Shown piece after piece: positions 43,532 to 51,605 of a stretch of 64,000 nt of DNA. The notes below the pieces were generated by a model that saw nothing but the letters and a program-made list of their open reading frames with translations, was not told the origin of the DNA and did not search any database. Position numbers and translations under genes: made by a program. Location of the stretch: contig JAFQEJ010000015.1 of NCBI GenBank assembly GCA_017399105.1, positions 1 to 64,000 on the forward strand, given 5' to 3'. The stretch's first letter is position 1, and the number at the start of each line of letters is the position of its first letter. The stretch comes from Clostridia bacterium. Its GTDB lineage: Bacteria; Bacillota; Clostridia; Oscillospirales; CAG-272.

Positions 43532-44377
43532 ATGAAACTCAGAAGAATCCTCATCATGGCGCTCTCCCTTATCATGGCGCTGGCTATGCTCGCAGGCTGC
43601 TCGGGCGGCGACGGCAAGAAGTACATCGTTCTCGAAGAAAACTTCGGCGAAGAGTCCTTCTCTGTCGGTATGCGTCTCGGCGACAATGCCCTCACCCTCA
43701 AGTTCCAGGAAATCATGGATGCTATGATCGCTGACGGCAAGGCTGACGAAATCGCTCAGAAGTGGTTCGGCGAAAATGTCGTTCTCAAGGGCGTTGACTT
43801 CCCCCGTGCCATCGACGCAGCGGCAGCTGACGACACCTCCCTCCAGTACATCCTCGATAAGGGTACCCTCATTCTCGGTCTCGATGAGAACTTCCCTCCC
43901 ATGGGTTACCGCGATGAGTCGGGCGAGATCGTCGGCTTCGACATCGATCTGGCTAAGGAAGTTGCCACCCGTCTCGGCGTAGAGCTTGTTATCCAGCCTA
44001 TCGACTGGGCTGCAAAGGAAATGGAGCTCCAGAACAAGAACATCGACGTCATCTGGAACGGCATGAGCGTTACCGAAGAGAGAGCCGCAGGCATGAACCT
44101 CTCCAAGCCCTACCTTGCAAACCGTCAGATCATCATCGTTCCCGAAGGCTCCAACATCAAGACAAAGGCTGACCTCGCAGGCAAGAAGGTTGCAATCCAG
44201 GCAGGCTCCTCCGCACTTGACGCTGTCAATGCAGACGCAGCTACCGCAGCCATCATCGGCGAGCTGGTTGAATTCGCTGACAACAACTCCGCATTCCTCG
44301 ACCTGAAGGCAGGCAGAGTTGACGCATTCGTTGTTGACGAAACCTACGGCCGTTACCTCATCGCAAACAACGACTGA
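43532..44377 (+). CDS. Amino-acid ABC transporter-type solute-binding lipoprotein (SBP_bac_3), circularly permuted
   Basis: The 281-aa product has a lipoprotein signal (lipobox LAGCSG). Directly after it comes YIVLEENFGEESFSVGMRLG through AQKWFGENVVL, which in normal family members is the C-terminal segment. A linker (about residues 92-105) follows. Then comes the usual N-terminal part, GTLILGLDENFPPMGYRDES, then FDIDLAKEVATRLG, PIDWAAKEMELQNKNIDVIW and GKKVAIQAGSSALDAV. The protein stops at VVDETYGRYLIANND, just where the missing segment would start. All parts are present once, so the domain looks complete but permuted. No permease or ATPase is adjacent. AGGAG precedes the ATG. Confidence 0.87.
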   Translation: MKLRRILIMALSLIMALAMLAGCSGGDGKKYIVLEENFGEESFSVGMRLGDNALTLKFQEIMDAMIADGKADEIAQKWFGENVVLKGVDFPRAIDAAAADDTSLQYILDKGTLILGLDENFPPMGYRDESGEIVGFDIDLAKEVATRLGVELVIQPIDWAAKEMELQNKNIDVIWNGMSVTEERAAGMNLSKPYLANRQIIIVPEGSNIKTKADLAGKKVAIQAGSSALDAVNADAATAAIIGELVEFADNNSAFLDLKAGRVDAFVVDETYGRYLIANND

Positions 44378-44397
44378 TTTAAGTTCATATCAACCCC

Positions 44398-44434
44398 ATG
44401 GTCTGATGCATGCAAATGCGTCAGACCATTTTTC
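44398..44434 (+). terminator. CGCAT-loop-type hairpin, copy 3, with T-run
   Basis: ATGGTCTGA-t-GCAT with ATGC-g-TCAGACCAT around GCAA, followed by TTTTT. It shares the loop-proximal part with copies 1, 2 and 4. Confidence 0.9.
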
Positions 44435-44578
44435 ATCCCGGACTTCATCCGGACAAAATCCCGATAAATATAAAAAAATGCAAAATAATACAAGATTTCG
44501 AGCATCCTTTTCGTGTATACTAATATCATACTATATGCCGCCTGACCGATCAGGCAGGATATTCGGAGGTTGACTCAC

Positions 44579-45595
44579 ATGAAAAGAAATATGAAGCAGT
44601 GGACGCTGGATATGCTGGCATCCCCCACAAAAAAGCCGATGCCTGTCCTTTCCTTCCCCGCAATTCAAATGATGGGAATCACCGTAAAAGAACTGATTTC
44701 CGACAGCGATCTTCAGGCAAAGGGCATGAAGATGGTTGCCGACCGTATCGACTCCGCCGCATCTGTCAGTCTGATGGATCTCTCCCTCGAGGCAGAATGC
44801 TTCGGTTCGATCATCCGCTTCTCGGATGACGAGGTTCCCACCGTGATCGGCAGCGTTGTTTCCTCCGAAGAGGAAGCCGAGGCGCTGGAGATCCCCGAAA
44901 TCGGTGCAGGTCGTACCTCCATCTATATCGAAGCCATCGAAAAGGCTGCAAAGCTCATCTGTGACAGACCTATTTTCGCAGGCGTTATCGGTCCCTTCTC
45001 GCTGGCAGGCAGACTTCTTGATGTCTCCGAAGCCATGATCTACTGCTATGAAGAGCCCGACATGGTACATATCGTCCTCGACAAAGTCACCCGGTTCATC
45101 ATCAAATATATCCTCGAATACAAGCGGGTCGGAGCCAACGGCGTTGTTATCGCAGAACCGCTTGCCGGTCTGCTCTCTCCCGATCTTGCCGCAGAATTCT
45201 CCTGCGAATATATGAAAAAGATCGTCGATGCCGTACAGGATGACGAATTCATCGTAGTCTACCACAACTGCGGAAACTGCACCATCCGCCAGATCGACTC
45301 CATCCTGACCATCGGCGCTCCTATTTATCACTTCGGCAATGCCATTGATATGGAAGAAATGATGACACACATTCCCGAAGATATTCTGGCATCCGGCAAT
45401 GTGGATCCCGCCGCTCAGTTCAGAAATGGCACGGTTGAATCGATCAAAAAAGAAACCAAGGATATCATGAGCAAGTGCTGCAAATACCCGAACTTCATCA
45501 TTTCCTCGGGCTGCGATATTCCTCCCATGTCCAAGTGGGAAAACATCGATGCCTTCTTCGAAGCAGCAGCTGAATTCTACGCAGAAAACAGGTAA
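44579..45595 (+). CDS. Uroporphyrinogen decarboxylase (UroD) family protein, likely corrinoid methyltransferase type
   Basis: The 338-aa product is a UroD-fold TIM barrel. Segments are MPVLSFPAIQMMGITVKEL, GVIGPFSLAGRLLDV, VVIAEPLAGLLSPDLAAEFS, VYHNCGNCTIRQIDSI and GNVDPAAQFRNGTVE. The HNCGN region and the final SSGCDIPPMSKWEN resemble the zinc site (His...Cys...Cys) of MtaA/CmuA-type methyl-corrinoid methyltransferases. No other heme gene is near, which favours the methyltransferase branch over true HemE. GGAGG lies 9 nt before the ATG. A GCCTG/CAGGC dyad is just upstream (about 44539-44554). Confidence 0.85.
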   Translation: MKRNMKQWTLDMLASPTKKPMPVLSFPAIQMMGITVKELISDSDLQAKGMKMVADRIDSAASVSLMDLSLEAECFGSIIRFSDDEVPTVIGSVVSSEEEAEALEIPEIGAGRTSIYIEAIEKAAKLICDRPIFAGVIGPFSLAGRLLDVSEAMIYCYEEPDMVHIVLDKVTRFIIKYILEYKRVGANGVVIAEPLAGLLSPDLAAEFSCEYMKKIVDAVQDDEFIVVYHNCGNCTIRQIDSILTIGAPIYHFGNAIDMEEMMTHIPEDILASGNVDPAAQFRNGTVESIKKETKDIMSKCCKYPNFIISSGCDIPPMSKWENIDAFFEAAAEFYAENR

Positions 45596-45622
45596 TTGTC
45601 CCATCCCATCAAATTCGCTGCA

Positions 45623-45661
45623 CAGACTGACACAAAAATCCCCGTGTCGGTCTGTTTTTTT
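45623..45661 (+). terminator. Terminator of the UroD-family gene
   Basis: CAGACTGACAC (45623-45633) with GTGTCGGTCTG (45644-45654), then seven T. Confidence 0.9.
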
Positions 45662-45682
45662 ACCAAAATTCTCTCATATCCA

Positions 45683-45711
45683 TTGACCTCGGTACCTTTT
45701 TTCATTATAAT
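45683..45711 (+). promoter_or_regulatory. Promoter of the esterase-like gene
   Basis: -35 TTGACC (45683-45688), 17-bp spacer, -10 TATAAT (45706-45711). Confidence 0.8.
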
Positions 45712-45764
45712 ATAATTAATAATTCCAACCCCGGTACGATATACTATCTTCAAGGAGTCTCATC

Positions 45765-46406
45765 ATGCAGAAATCTTACACATTCACTTCAGCCGACGGC
45801 ACCGTCTTCCCCTATTATCTCTCCATCCCCGAAGACTGCGATCCTGCTTCCGAATCGCTCCCCCTCATCGTCTTCCTTCACGGAGCAGGCGAGCGCGGTA
45901 CCGATGTGGAAAAGGTCAAGGTTCATGGTATCCCCAAGTATTTTGACAAGGAATCCCCCTGCCGCGTCATCACCCTCTCTCCTCAGTGTGCGGAGAACCG
46001 CATCTGGAACACCCAGGTCTATGCCGTAAAAGAACTCATCGATTACATCGTGAAGGAGTACAACATCGACCATAATGCCATCAGCCTCACAGGCCTCAGC
46101 ATGGGCGGCTACGGCACATGGGAGATGGGCATGAGCTTCCCCGGATTTTTCGCAGCTCTCGCTCCCATCTGCGGCGGCGGTACCTCTTGGAGAGCGGGTC
46201 TGCTGAAGGATACGCCTATCCGCACCTTCCACGGAGCCGATGACAATACCGTTCCGATCACCCAGACCCTCGAAATGTATAACGCAGTCAAAGCCCGCGG
46301 CGGCAATATCGAGATCGAAATATACGGCGGCGTCGGTCACGACAGCTGGGTCACAGCCTACGAAAAGACCGACCTGATCAAGTGGCTGGCAAAGGCAAGA
46401 AAGTAG
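45765..46406 (+). CDS. Alpha/beta hydrolase (prolyl oligopeptidase/esterase family)
   Basis: The 213-aa product is a compact alpha/beta hydrolase. The oxyanion loop is FLHGAGERG, the nucleophile Ser is in SLTGLSMGGYGTWEMG, the Asp in FHGADDNTVP and the His in YGGVGHDSW. This arrangement matches feruloyl/acetyl-esterase-like or S9-type hydrolases often paired with glycan use. It has no signal peptide, so it acts in the cytoplasm. AAGGAG lies 7 nt before the ATG. It has its own promoter, and a terminator follows. Confidence 0.88.
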   Translation: MQKSYTFTSADGTVFPYYLSIPEDCDPASESLPLIVFLHGAGERGTDVEKVKVHGIPKYFDKESPCRVITLSPQCAENRIWNTQVYAVKELIDYIVKEYNIDHNAISLTGLSMGGYGTWEMGMSFPGFFAALAPICGGGTSWRAGLLKDTPIRTFHGADDNTVPITQTLEMYNAVKARGGNIEIEIYGGVGHDSWVTAYEKTDLIKWLAKARK

Positions 46407-46436
46407 CATTCCTCACCATTTCATTTAAACAAGCCG

Positions 46437-46474
46437 GCAGCAGATATCGGATCATCTCCGATCTGCTGCTTTAG
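46437..46474 (+). terminator. Hairpin terminator after the esterase gene
   Basis: GCAGCAGAT..CGGA pairs with TCCG.ATCTGCTGC (46437-46469), followed by TTTA; a strong stem with a short T-run. Confidence 0.75.
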
Positions 46475-46493
46475 GCATCTTTTAAGGATGATT

Positions 46494-47363
46494 ATGAATC
46501 AGCAAAATCAGAATACAACCACCGCTCTTGTCCTGGAGGGCGGCGGAATGAGAGCCATCTTCACGGCAGGCGTTATCGACGGACTGCTCGATATGGGCTT
46601 CTCTCCCGATGTCTGCTATGCAGTCTCGGCAGGTGCGGGACACGCCTGCTCCTTTTTCTCGGGGCAGCGGGGAAGAGCGGCGCGGGTTGTGCTCAATCAC
46701 ATGGACGATAAGCGTTATCTGGGACTCTACAGCCTCCTCACCACAGGCGATCTCTTCGGTGCCGATTTTATCTACAACGAAATTTCCTTCCACCTCGATC
46801 CCATCGACTGTGCCGCCTTCAACGCACATAAGGGCAGCTTTTTTGCCGTTCTCACCAACTGCCTCACCGGTGAAGCCGAATACCGCGAGGTGAGCCGCAT
46901 GCCCGATGATATTGCCCCCGTCCGCGCCTCTTCCTCCCTACCGATGGTATCGCGCATGGTAGAGATTGACGGCATCCCCTACCTCGACGGCGGTATTGTC
47001 GACTCCATTCCCATCGAACGGGCATTGTCCTCGCATCCCGGCACCAAAGCTCTGATCGTGCTCACCCAGCATGCCGGCTACCGCAAGGAAGCATCCTCCT
47101 CGGTCAAGCTGATGCGGCTCATCTACCGTAAATATCCCGCGCTGGTCGAAGCCATGGAGTGCCGCCACATCCGCTACAATAACCAGCTCGATGCCGCGGA
47201 AAAAGCCGCCGCCGAAGGAAGAGCCCTGATTCTCCGCCCTGCAGAACCGCTTGGCATCGGACGTACCGAGCGCAGCCGTGAAAAGCTGGAGCGCGGCTAC
47301 GAAATCGGTCTGCAGACCGCAAAAGAAAACGCCGGCAGAATCGCTGCATTTTTCGCAGAGTAA
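46494..47363 (+). CDS. Patatin-like phospholipase family protein
   Basis: The 289-aa product has the oxyanion glycine loop LVLEGGGMRAIFTAGVIDGL near the N-terminus. The nucleophile Ser is in CYAVSAGAGHA, where the usual GxSxG reads AVSAG. The catalytic Asp is in YLDGGIVDSIPI. These define the bacterial patatin (YjjU-like) lipid acyl hydrolases. The ATG at 46494 is preferred because AAGGA lies 5-6 nt upstream, while the ATG at 46488 overlaps that site. pgeF starts 9 nt after the stop. Confidence 0.88.
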   Translation: MNQQNQNTTTALVLEGGGMRAIFTAGVIDGLLDMGFSPDVCYAVSAGAGHACSFFSGQRGRAARVVLNHMDDKRYLGLYSLLTTGDLFGADFIYNEISFHLDPIDCAAFNAHKGSFFAVLTNCLTGEAEYREVSRMPDDIAPVRASSSLPMVSRMVEIDGIPYLDGGIVDSIPIERALSSHPGTKALIVLTQHAGYRKEASSSVKLMRLIYRKYPALVEAMECRHIRYNNQLDAAEKAAAEGRALILRPAEPLGIGRTERSREKLERGYEIGLQTAKENAGRIAAFFAE

Positions 47364-47372
47364 GGAGCCACT

Positions 47373-48179
47373 ATGTTTTACAGCATCAAGTTCAACGGCG
47401 GCGAATTTTTAAAATCCGACCTCATCCCTTTTCCCCATGCCTTCTCCACCAGATCGGGCGGCGTCAGCACCATTCCCCATCTCGCCTCCATGAATGTGGC
47501 ACTCAATCGCGGCGACGAGGAAGTCAATGTCCGCGAAAATCGCCGCATCCTCGCCAATGCCGCAGGTGCCACCGAGCAGATTGTCTACGCCTCCCAGATT
47601 CACTCCTCCACCGTCGCTTATGTGGAGTATGGCACCGAGATTCCCGAAAACGGTCTCAACCTCGGCTCCCTTGACGGTATTGTCAGCGCAGATCCATCGC
47701 TCACTCTGCTGGTGAAGACTGCCGACTGTGCTCCCATTCTCCTCTGCGATTCCGAGACAGGCATCGTCGCGGCTGTACATGCCGGCTGGAGAGGAACTGC
47801 CGCAGGGATCGCCGCCGAAGCTGTTCGGGTTATGGCTGCCCACGGTTCTCTTCCCGCAAATATCCGCGCTGCCATCGGACCCTGCATCCATGCCTGCTGC
47901 TTCGAGGTCGGTGAGGATCTGCGCGAAGCGGTTATCGCCCTGCGCGGCAGCGACTTTGCATCCCGTCATATCGGCGAATCAGAGGATACGCTTCATGCAG
48001 ATATTGTCGCCATGAACTGTGAGCTTCTCCTTGAAGCGGGAATCCCCCTCTCCAATATCGATCTCTGTCCCCTCTGTACCTGCTGTGAGCCGAACCGATT
48101 TCACTCTCACCGCGCCTCAAAAGGCAATCGCGGCACCATGGGCGCGGTTATCTCAGCCCTGAAAATTCGCTTAAATTGA
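47373..48179 (+). CDS. pgeF: Multicopper-oxidase-fold purine nucleosidase/laccase family (PgeF/YfiH)
   Basis: The 268-aa product is the YfiH/DUF152 family. The N-terminal FSTRSGGVSTIPHLASMNVA, QIHSSTV with the metal His, TADCAPILLCD with the Cys, and VHAGWRGTAAGI followed by GPCIHACCFEVG all match. Members cleave purine nucleosides and are reported in peptidoglycan fidelity. AAGGAG precedes the ATG. It is probably co-transcribed with the patatin gene. Confidence 0.93.
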   Translation: MFYSIKFNGGEFLKSDLIPFPHAFSTRSGGVSTIPHLASMNVALNRGDEEVNVRENRRILANAAGATEQIVYASQIHSSTVAYVEYGTEIPENGLNLGSLDGIVSADPSLTLLVKTADCAPILLCDSETGIVAAVHAGWRGTAAGIAAEAVRVMAAHGSLPANIRAAIGPCIHACCFEVGEDLREAVIALRGSDFASRHIGESEDTLHADIVAMNCELLLEAGIPLSNIDLCPLCTCCEPNRFHSHRASKGNRGTMGAVISALKIRLN

Positions 48180-48185
48180 AGTTAA

Positions 48186-48229
48186 ATCTTCACCAAGGGG
48201 AAGATAAACCTTCACTAAAGTGAAGGTTT
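48186..48229 (+). other. Two hairpins after pgeF
   Basis: ATCTTC/GAAGAT (48186-48204) and AAACCTTCAC/GTGAAGGTTT (48206-48229). No T-run follows, so any termination is weak. Confidence 0.55.
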
Positions 48230-48276
48230 GCTGAATTTTCGGTGATTATCCGCGATAATGCGGCACAATTCATGAT

Positions 48277-48305
48277 TTGTTTATAATTAAATGCTATACT
48301 ATAGT
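48277..48305 (+). promoter_or_regulatory. Promoter of the Gld-like ABC exporter operon
   Basis: -35 TTGTTT (48277-48282), 17-bp spacer, -10 TATAGT (48300-48305). The leader is about 95 nt. Confidence 0.6.
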
Positions 48306-48403
48306 ATAAATATTTCCGGCAATTCCCCTGACCGCACCGCTCGGTGCACATTTTATTCCCGTTTGGGAGACCAACAAAGCAAGAAAGGTATGGTCATCAC
48401 AAC

Positions 48404-49408
48404 ATGATCAAAATCGAACACCTTGTGAAGCAGTACGGCGAAAAAACCGTCGTCAACGAGATCAGCTTCACAGTCAATGACGGTGAGATCGTCGGATTCT
48501 TAGGTCCGAACGGTGCGGGCAAGTCCACCACCATGAACATGATCACCGGCTATCTCAGCTCCACCTCGGGCGACATTTCCATCGATGGCTTTGATATCCT
48601 CGAGAACACCATCGAGGCAAAGCGCCACATCGGCTACCTCCCCGAGCAGCCTCCGCTCTACCTTGACATGACCGTCGAGGAGTATATGAACTTCATCTAC
48701 GATCTCAAGGGCTGCACCCTCAACCGCAAAAAGCATCTCAATGAGATCATCGACGTCACCAAGCTCTCGGACGCATGGGGCAGAGTCATCCGCAACCTCT
48801 CCAAGGGCTACAAGCAGCGCGTCGGTATTGCACAGGCGCTGGTCGGCAATCCCGGTACCATCATTCTGGACGAGCCTACCGTCGGTCTCGACCCCAAGCA
48901 GGTCATCGAGGTCCGCAACCTGATCCGTACGCTCGGCAGAGATCACACCATCATCCTCTCGACCCATATTCTCTCGGAGGTTCAGGCAGTCTGTGACCGT
49001 GTCCTCGTTATGAACAAGGGTAAGCTGGTCGCCGACGAGCGCACCGAAGAGCTGGTCAACGCCGTTGACGGAAACCGCCGTCTCAGCATCAAGATCTGCG
49101 GTCCCCAGCGCGAAGTCCTCGCCATGCTCAAGAACCGTCCCGGCATCGTCTACGCGGAAGCGCTTGGCGAACACGACCTCGACAGCGTTACCTATATGGT
49201 CGAAAGCGAGCGCGGTGTCGATATCAGAAAGCCGCTCTTCGCCGTTCTCGCCCAGAACAACTGGCCCTGCATCGGTATTGAGCCCATGGGCATCAATCTG
49301 GAGGATGTCTTCCTCTCGCTGGTCGACAAAAACGAATCGGCAAAGAGCAGGAAAAAGCGTCCCGTCACCCCCGAATTCATGACAGGCAGCGGCAAGGAGG
49401 CAGAATAA
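48404..49408 (+). CDS. ABC transporter ATP-binding protein (GldA-like)
   Basis: The 334-aa product has Walker A LGPNGAGKSTTMNM (about 36-49), the Q-loop in GYLPEQPPLY, the signature LSKGYKQRVGIAQAL, Walker B TIILDEPTVGLDP and the H-loop ILSTHILSEV. A C-terminal extension of about 100 aa is typical of the NosF/GldA/YxlF exporter ATPases. It works with the permease and the GldG-like protein encoded next. The nearest AAAGG is about 16 nt upstream of this ATG, a rather long spacing. Confidence 0.93.
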   Translation: MIKIEHLVKQYGEKTVVNEISFTVNDGEIVGFLGPNGAGKSTTMNMITGYLSSTSGDISIDGFDILENTIEAKRHIGYLPEQPPLYLDMTVEEYMNFIYDLKGCTLNRKKHLNEIIDVTKLSDAWGRVIRNLSKGYKQRVGIAQALVGNPGTIILDEPTVGLDPKQVIEVRNLIRTLGRDHTIILSTHILSEVQAVCDRVLVMNKGKLVADERTEELVNAVDGNRRLSIKICGPQREVLAMLKNRPGIVYAEALGEHDLDSVTYMVESERGVDIRKPLFAVLAQNNWPCIGIEPMGINLEDVFLSLVDKNESAKSRKKRPVTPEFMTGSGKEAE

Positions 49409-49409
49409 C

Positions 49410-50132
49410 ATGTTAGCTATTTACAAGCGGGAAATGCGAGCCTACTTCACATCTCCCATCGGATATATTTTCATCGGCCTCTTCCTCGCGGTCAGCGGCA
49501 TCCTCTTCTCGGTATGCACCCTGCTCGCAGGCGCCGACAGTGATGTTAATACTTACTTCACCATGATCCTCTACGCATTCATCATCGTGATCCCCTTTAT
49601 CACCATGAGAAGCTTCGCAGAGGAGCGCAAGCAGAAGACCGAGCAGCTGCTGCTCACCTCCCCCGTCAGCATCGCAGGTATGGTCGCAGCAAAGTTCCTT
49701 GCTGCCTTCACCCTCTTCCTCGGCACATTCCTTGTCTCCTGCCTCCAGCTCTCTCTCCTCGGCAAGTACACCGCCGATACCATCAACGGCGTCAACTACC
49801 CCCGCATCTGGGGCAACATCTTTGCCGTTATCCTTGTGGGCGCAGCCTGCATCGCCATCGGTATCTTCATCTCCTCTCTCACCGAAAATCAGATCGTCGC
49901 GGCAGTGGGAACCATCTCTGTCCTGCTCCTCTTCTTCGTCCTGAATATCCTCAATTCCTTCATTGATTCCTTCCTTATCCGCACCCTTGTCAACTGGTTC
50001 TCGGTGCTTAGCCGCTATATGAACTTCACCTACGGAATCTTTGATTTCACCGCTCTTCTATATTATTTCTCGATCTGCGTGGTATTCCTTTTCCTCGCTG
50101 TGCGCGTCTTCGAGAAGCGCCGCTGGTCGTGA
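49410..50132 (+). CDS. ABC-2 type permease (GldF-like)
   Basis: The 240-aa product has about six hydrophobic segments. It starts MLAIYKREMRAYFTSPIGYI and holds the ABC-2 signature MRSFAEERKQKTEQLLLTSP, both characteristic of GldF/NosY-type permeases. The start is 1 nt after the ATPase stop. It forms the membrane part of an exporter of unknown substrate. Confidence 0.92.
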   Translation: MLAIYKREMRAYFTSPIGYIFIGLFLAVSGILFSVCTLLAGADSDVNTYFTMILYAFIIVIPFITMRSFAEERKQKTEQLLLTSPVSIAGMVAAKFLAAFTLFLGTFLVSCLQLSLLGKYTADTINGVNYPRIWGNIFAVILVGAACIAIGIFISSLTENQIVAAVGTISVLLLFFVLNILNSFIDSFLIRTLVNWFSVLSRYMNFTYGIFDFTALLYYFSICVVFLFLAVRVFEKRRWS

Positions 50133-50150
50133 TCACGGAGGTATGAGAAC

Positions 50151-51605
50151 ATGAAAGCATCAAACAAGCGTAAATTCCAATACGGATCGGCCGCCGCTGC
50201 CTTTACGGTAGTCTTTGTCGCGCTGGTCATCGTGATCAATGCCATCTTCGGCGCTCTTGCAAACAAATACTCCTGGTATGTGGATATGACCACTGAACAG
50301 CTCTACAGCATCTCGGATGCAACCCGTGAGCTGCTTGCCGATGTGGATACCCCCATCAAGTTCATCTTCTGCACCACACCCGACAAACTGGAGGCTCAGA
50401 TGGAAACCAGCCTCGTCTATGAGCTGGCTCAGAAGTATGAAGCAGAGTATGATAACATCTCCATCGATTACATCGATATCATCTCCAGCCCGGACAAGCT
50501 GGATCCCTACAAGTCCAACTCCGCCTACAATTTCAAGACCACCAGCGTCATCGTCGAAGGCCCCAGCGACTACAGAGTCTACGCCATCGAGGCGTTCTAC
50601 CAGTTCAAGGAGTCTGACGGCAATCTCTGGGCATTCAAGGGCGAGCTCCAGATGACCTCTGCCATCCTCTCGCTTACCTATGATAATCCCATCGCCTACT
50701 TCACCACCGGCCACGGTGAGGATGTAACCTCTCCCTCTGCCGCCTACCTGCAGGATCTCTTCACCGTCGCAGGCTATGAAGTCCGCACTATCGACCTTTC
50801 AAGGGAAGAGGTGGATGACAACGCCAAGATGATGATCATCAACGGTCCCACATACGACTTCATTGGCGACGGCGACTCCAATGAGATCGAAAAGATCGAC
50901 GCATATCTGGATAACCTCGGTGCAAACCTCATGGTCTTTATGGATCCCAACACTCAGGAGCTTGCAAACCTGGAGGAATACCTCTATGAGTGGGGTATCG
51001 TCTACGAGGATTCCATCGTCAAGGACTACAGCAATGCCATCTCTGTTGATGGCTATTCTGTCGTATCCAACTACCCCGTCGAAGGTGTCGGTGCCTCTCT
51101 CCATAAGCACATCCGCGCCCTCGATTCCATCCCCAAGACCGTCAGCCGCGAGACCAGACCCATCACCCTCTGGTATGACTACCGCGACTCCCGTACCACC
51201 TCTGTTATCCTCAATACCTTCGATACCGCTGAAGCAGTCTCCATCGAGACAGGCGAATCCCTCGGCAGCGGCACCTACAATCTCATGACCCTCACCCAGG
51301 AGCTCCGCTACATCAACAATGAGCAGTATGCTACCTATGTTCTCGCAGGCGGCACCACTGATTTCTGCGCAGAAGAATACATGAGCGGAAGCACCTACGG
51401 CAACCGCGAGATCATCTACGGTGCCATGAAGGCCATGGGCAAGGAAAAGGTGCCCTCCACCATCGATCCCAAGCTCTTCGAGGACAACGCCCTCGATATC
51501 GAGATCGATGAAGCCAACCGCTGGACCATCGTCCTTGTCACCGTACTTCCCGGCATCGCCTTCCTCGGCTGTGCTGTCGTTTGGTTAAGGAGACGCCATC
51601 TATGA
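50151..51605 (+). CDS. GldG family ABC-associated protein
   Basis: The 484-aa product has an N-terminal membrane helix (about 14-36), then the ABC_transp_aux domain (YSWYVDMTTEQLYSISDATR, DYIDIISSPDKLDPY, GHGEDVTSPSAAYLQDLF), and a C-terminal membrane helix (IVLVTVLPGIAFLGCAVVWL) with a basic end. In Bacteroidota GldG partners GldA/GldF in gliding; in Firmicutes the same trio occurs without gliding and its substrate is unknown. The stop overlaps the next start by 4 nt. Confidence 0.9.
   Translation: MKASNKRKFQYGSAAAAFTVVFVALVIVINAIFGALANKYSWYVDMTTEQLYSISDATRELLADVDTPIKFIFCTTPDKLEAQMETSLVYELAQKYEAEYDNISIDYIDIISSPDKLDPYKSNSAYNFKTTSVIVEGPSDYRVYAIEAFYQFKESDGNLWAFKGELQMTSAILSLTYDNPIAYFTTGHGEDVTSPSAAYLQDLFTVAGYEVRTIDLSREEVDDNAKMMIINGPTYDFIGDGDSNEIEKIDAYLDNLGANLMVFMDPNTQELANLEEYLYEWGIVYEDSIVKDYSNAISVDGYSVVSNYPVEGVGASLHKHIRALDSIPKTVSRETRPITLWYDYRDSRTTSVILNTFDTAEAVSIETGESLGSGTYNLMTLTQELRYINNEQYATYVLAGGTTDFCAEEYMSGSTYGNREIIYGAMKAMGKEKVPSTIDPKLFEDNALDIEIDEANRWTIVLVTVLPGIAFLGCAVVWLRRRHL

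Noticed and set aside
44539..44554. GCCTG/CAGGC dyad as an operator for the UroD-family gene
   Set aside because: A single short palindrome with no second copy or known regulator; too little to call.
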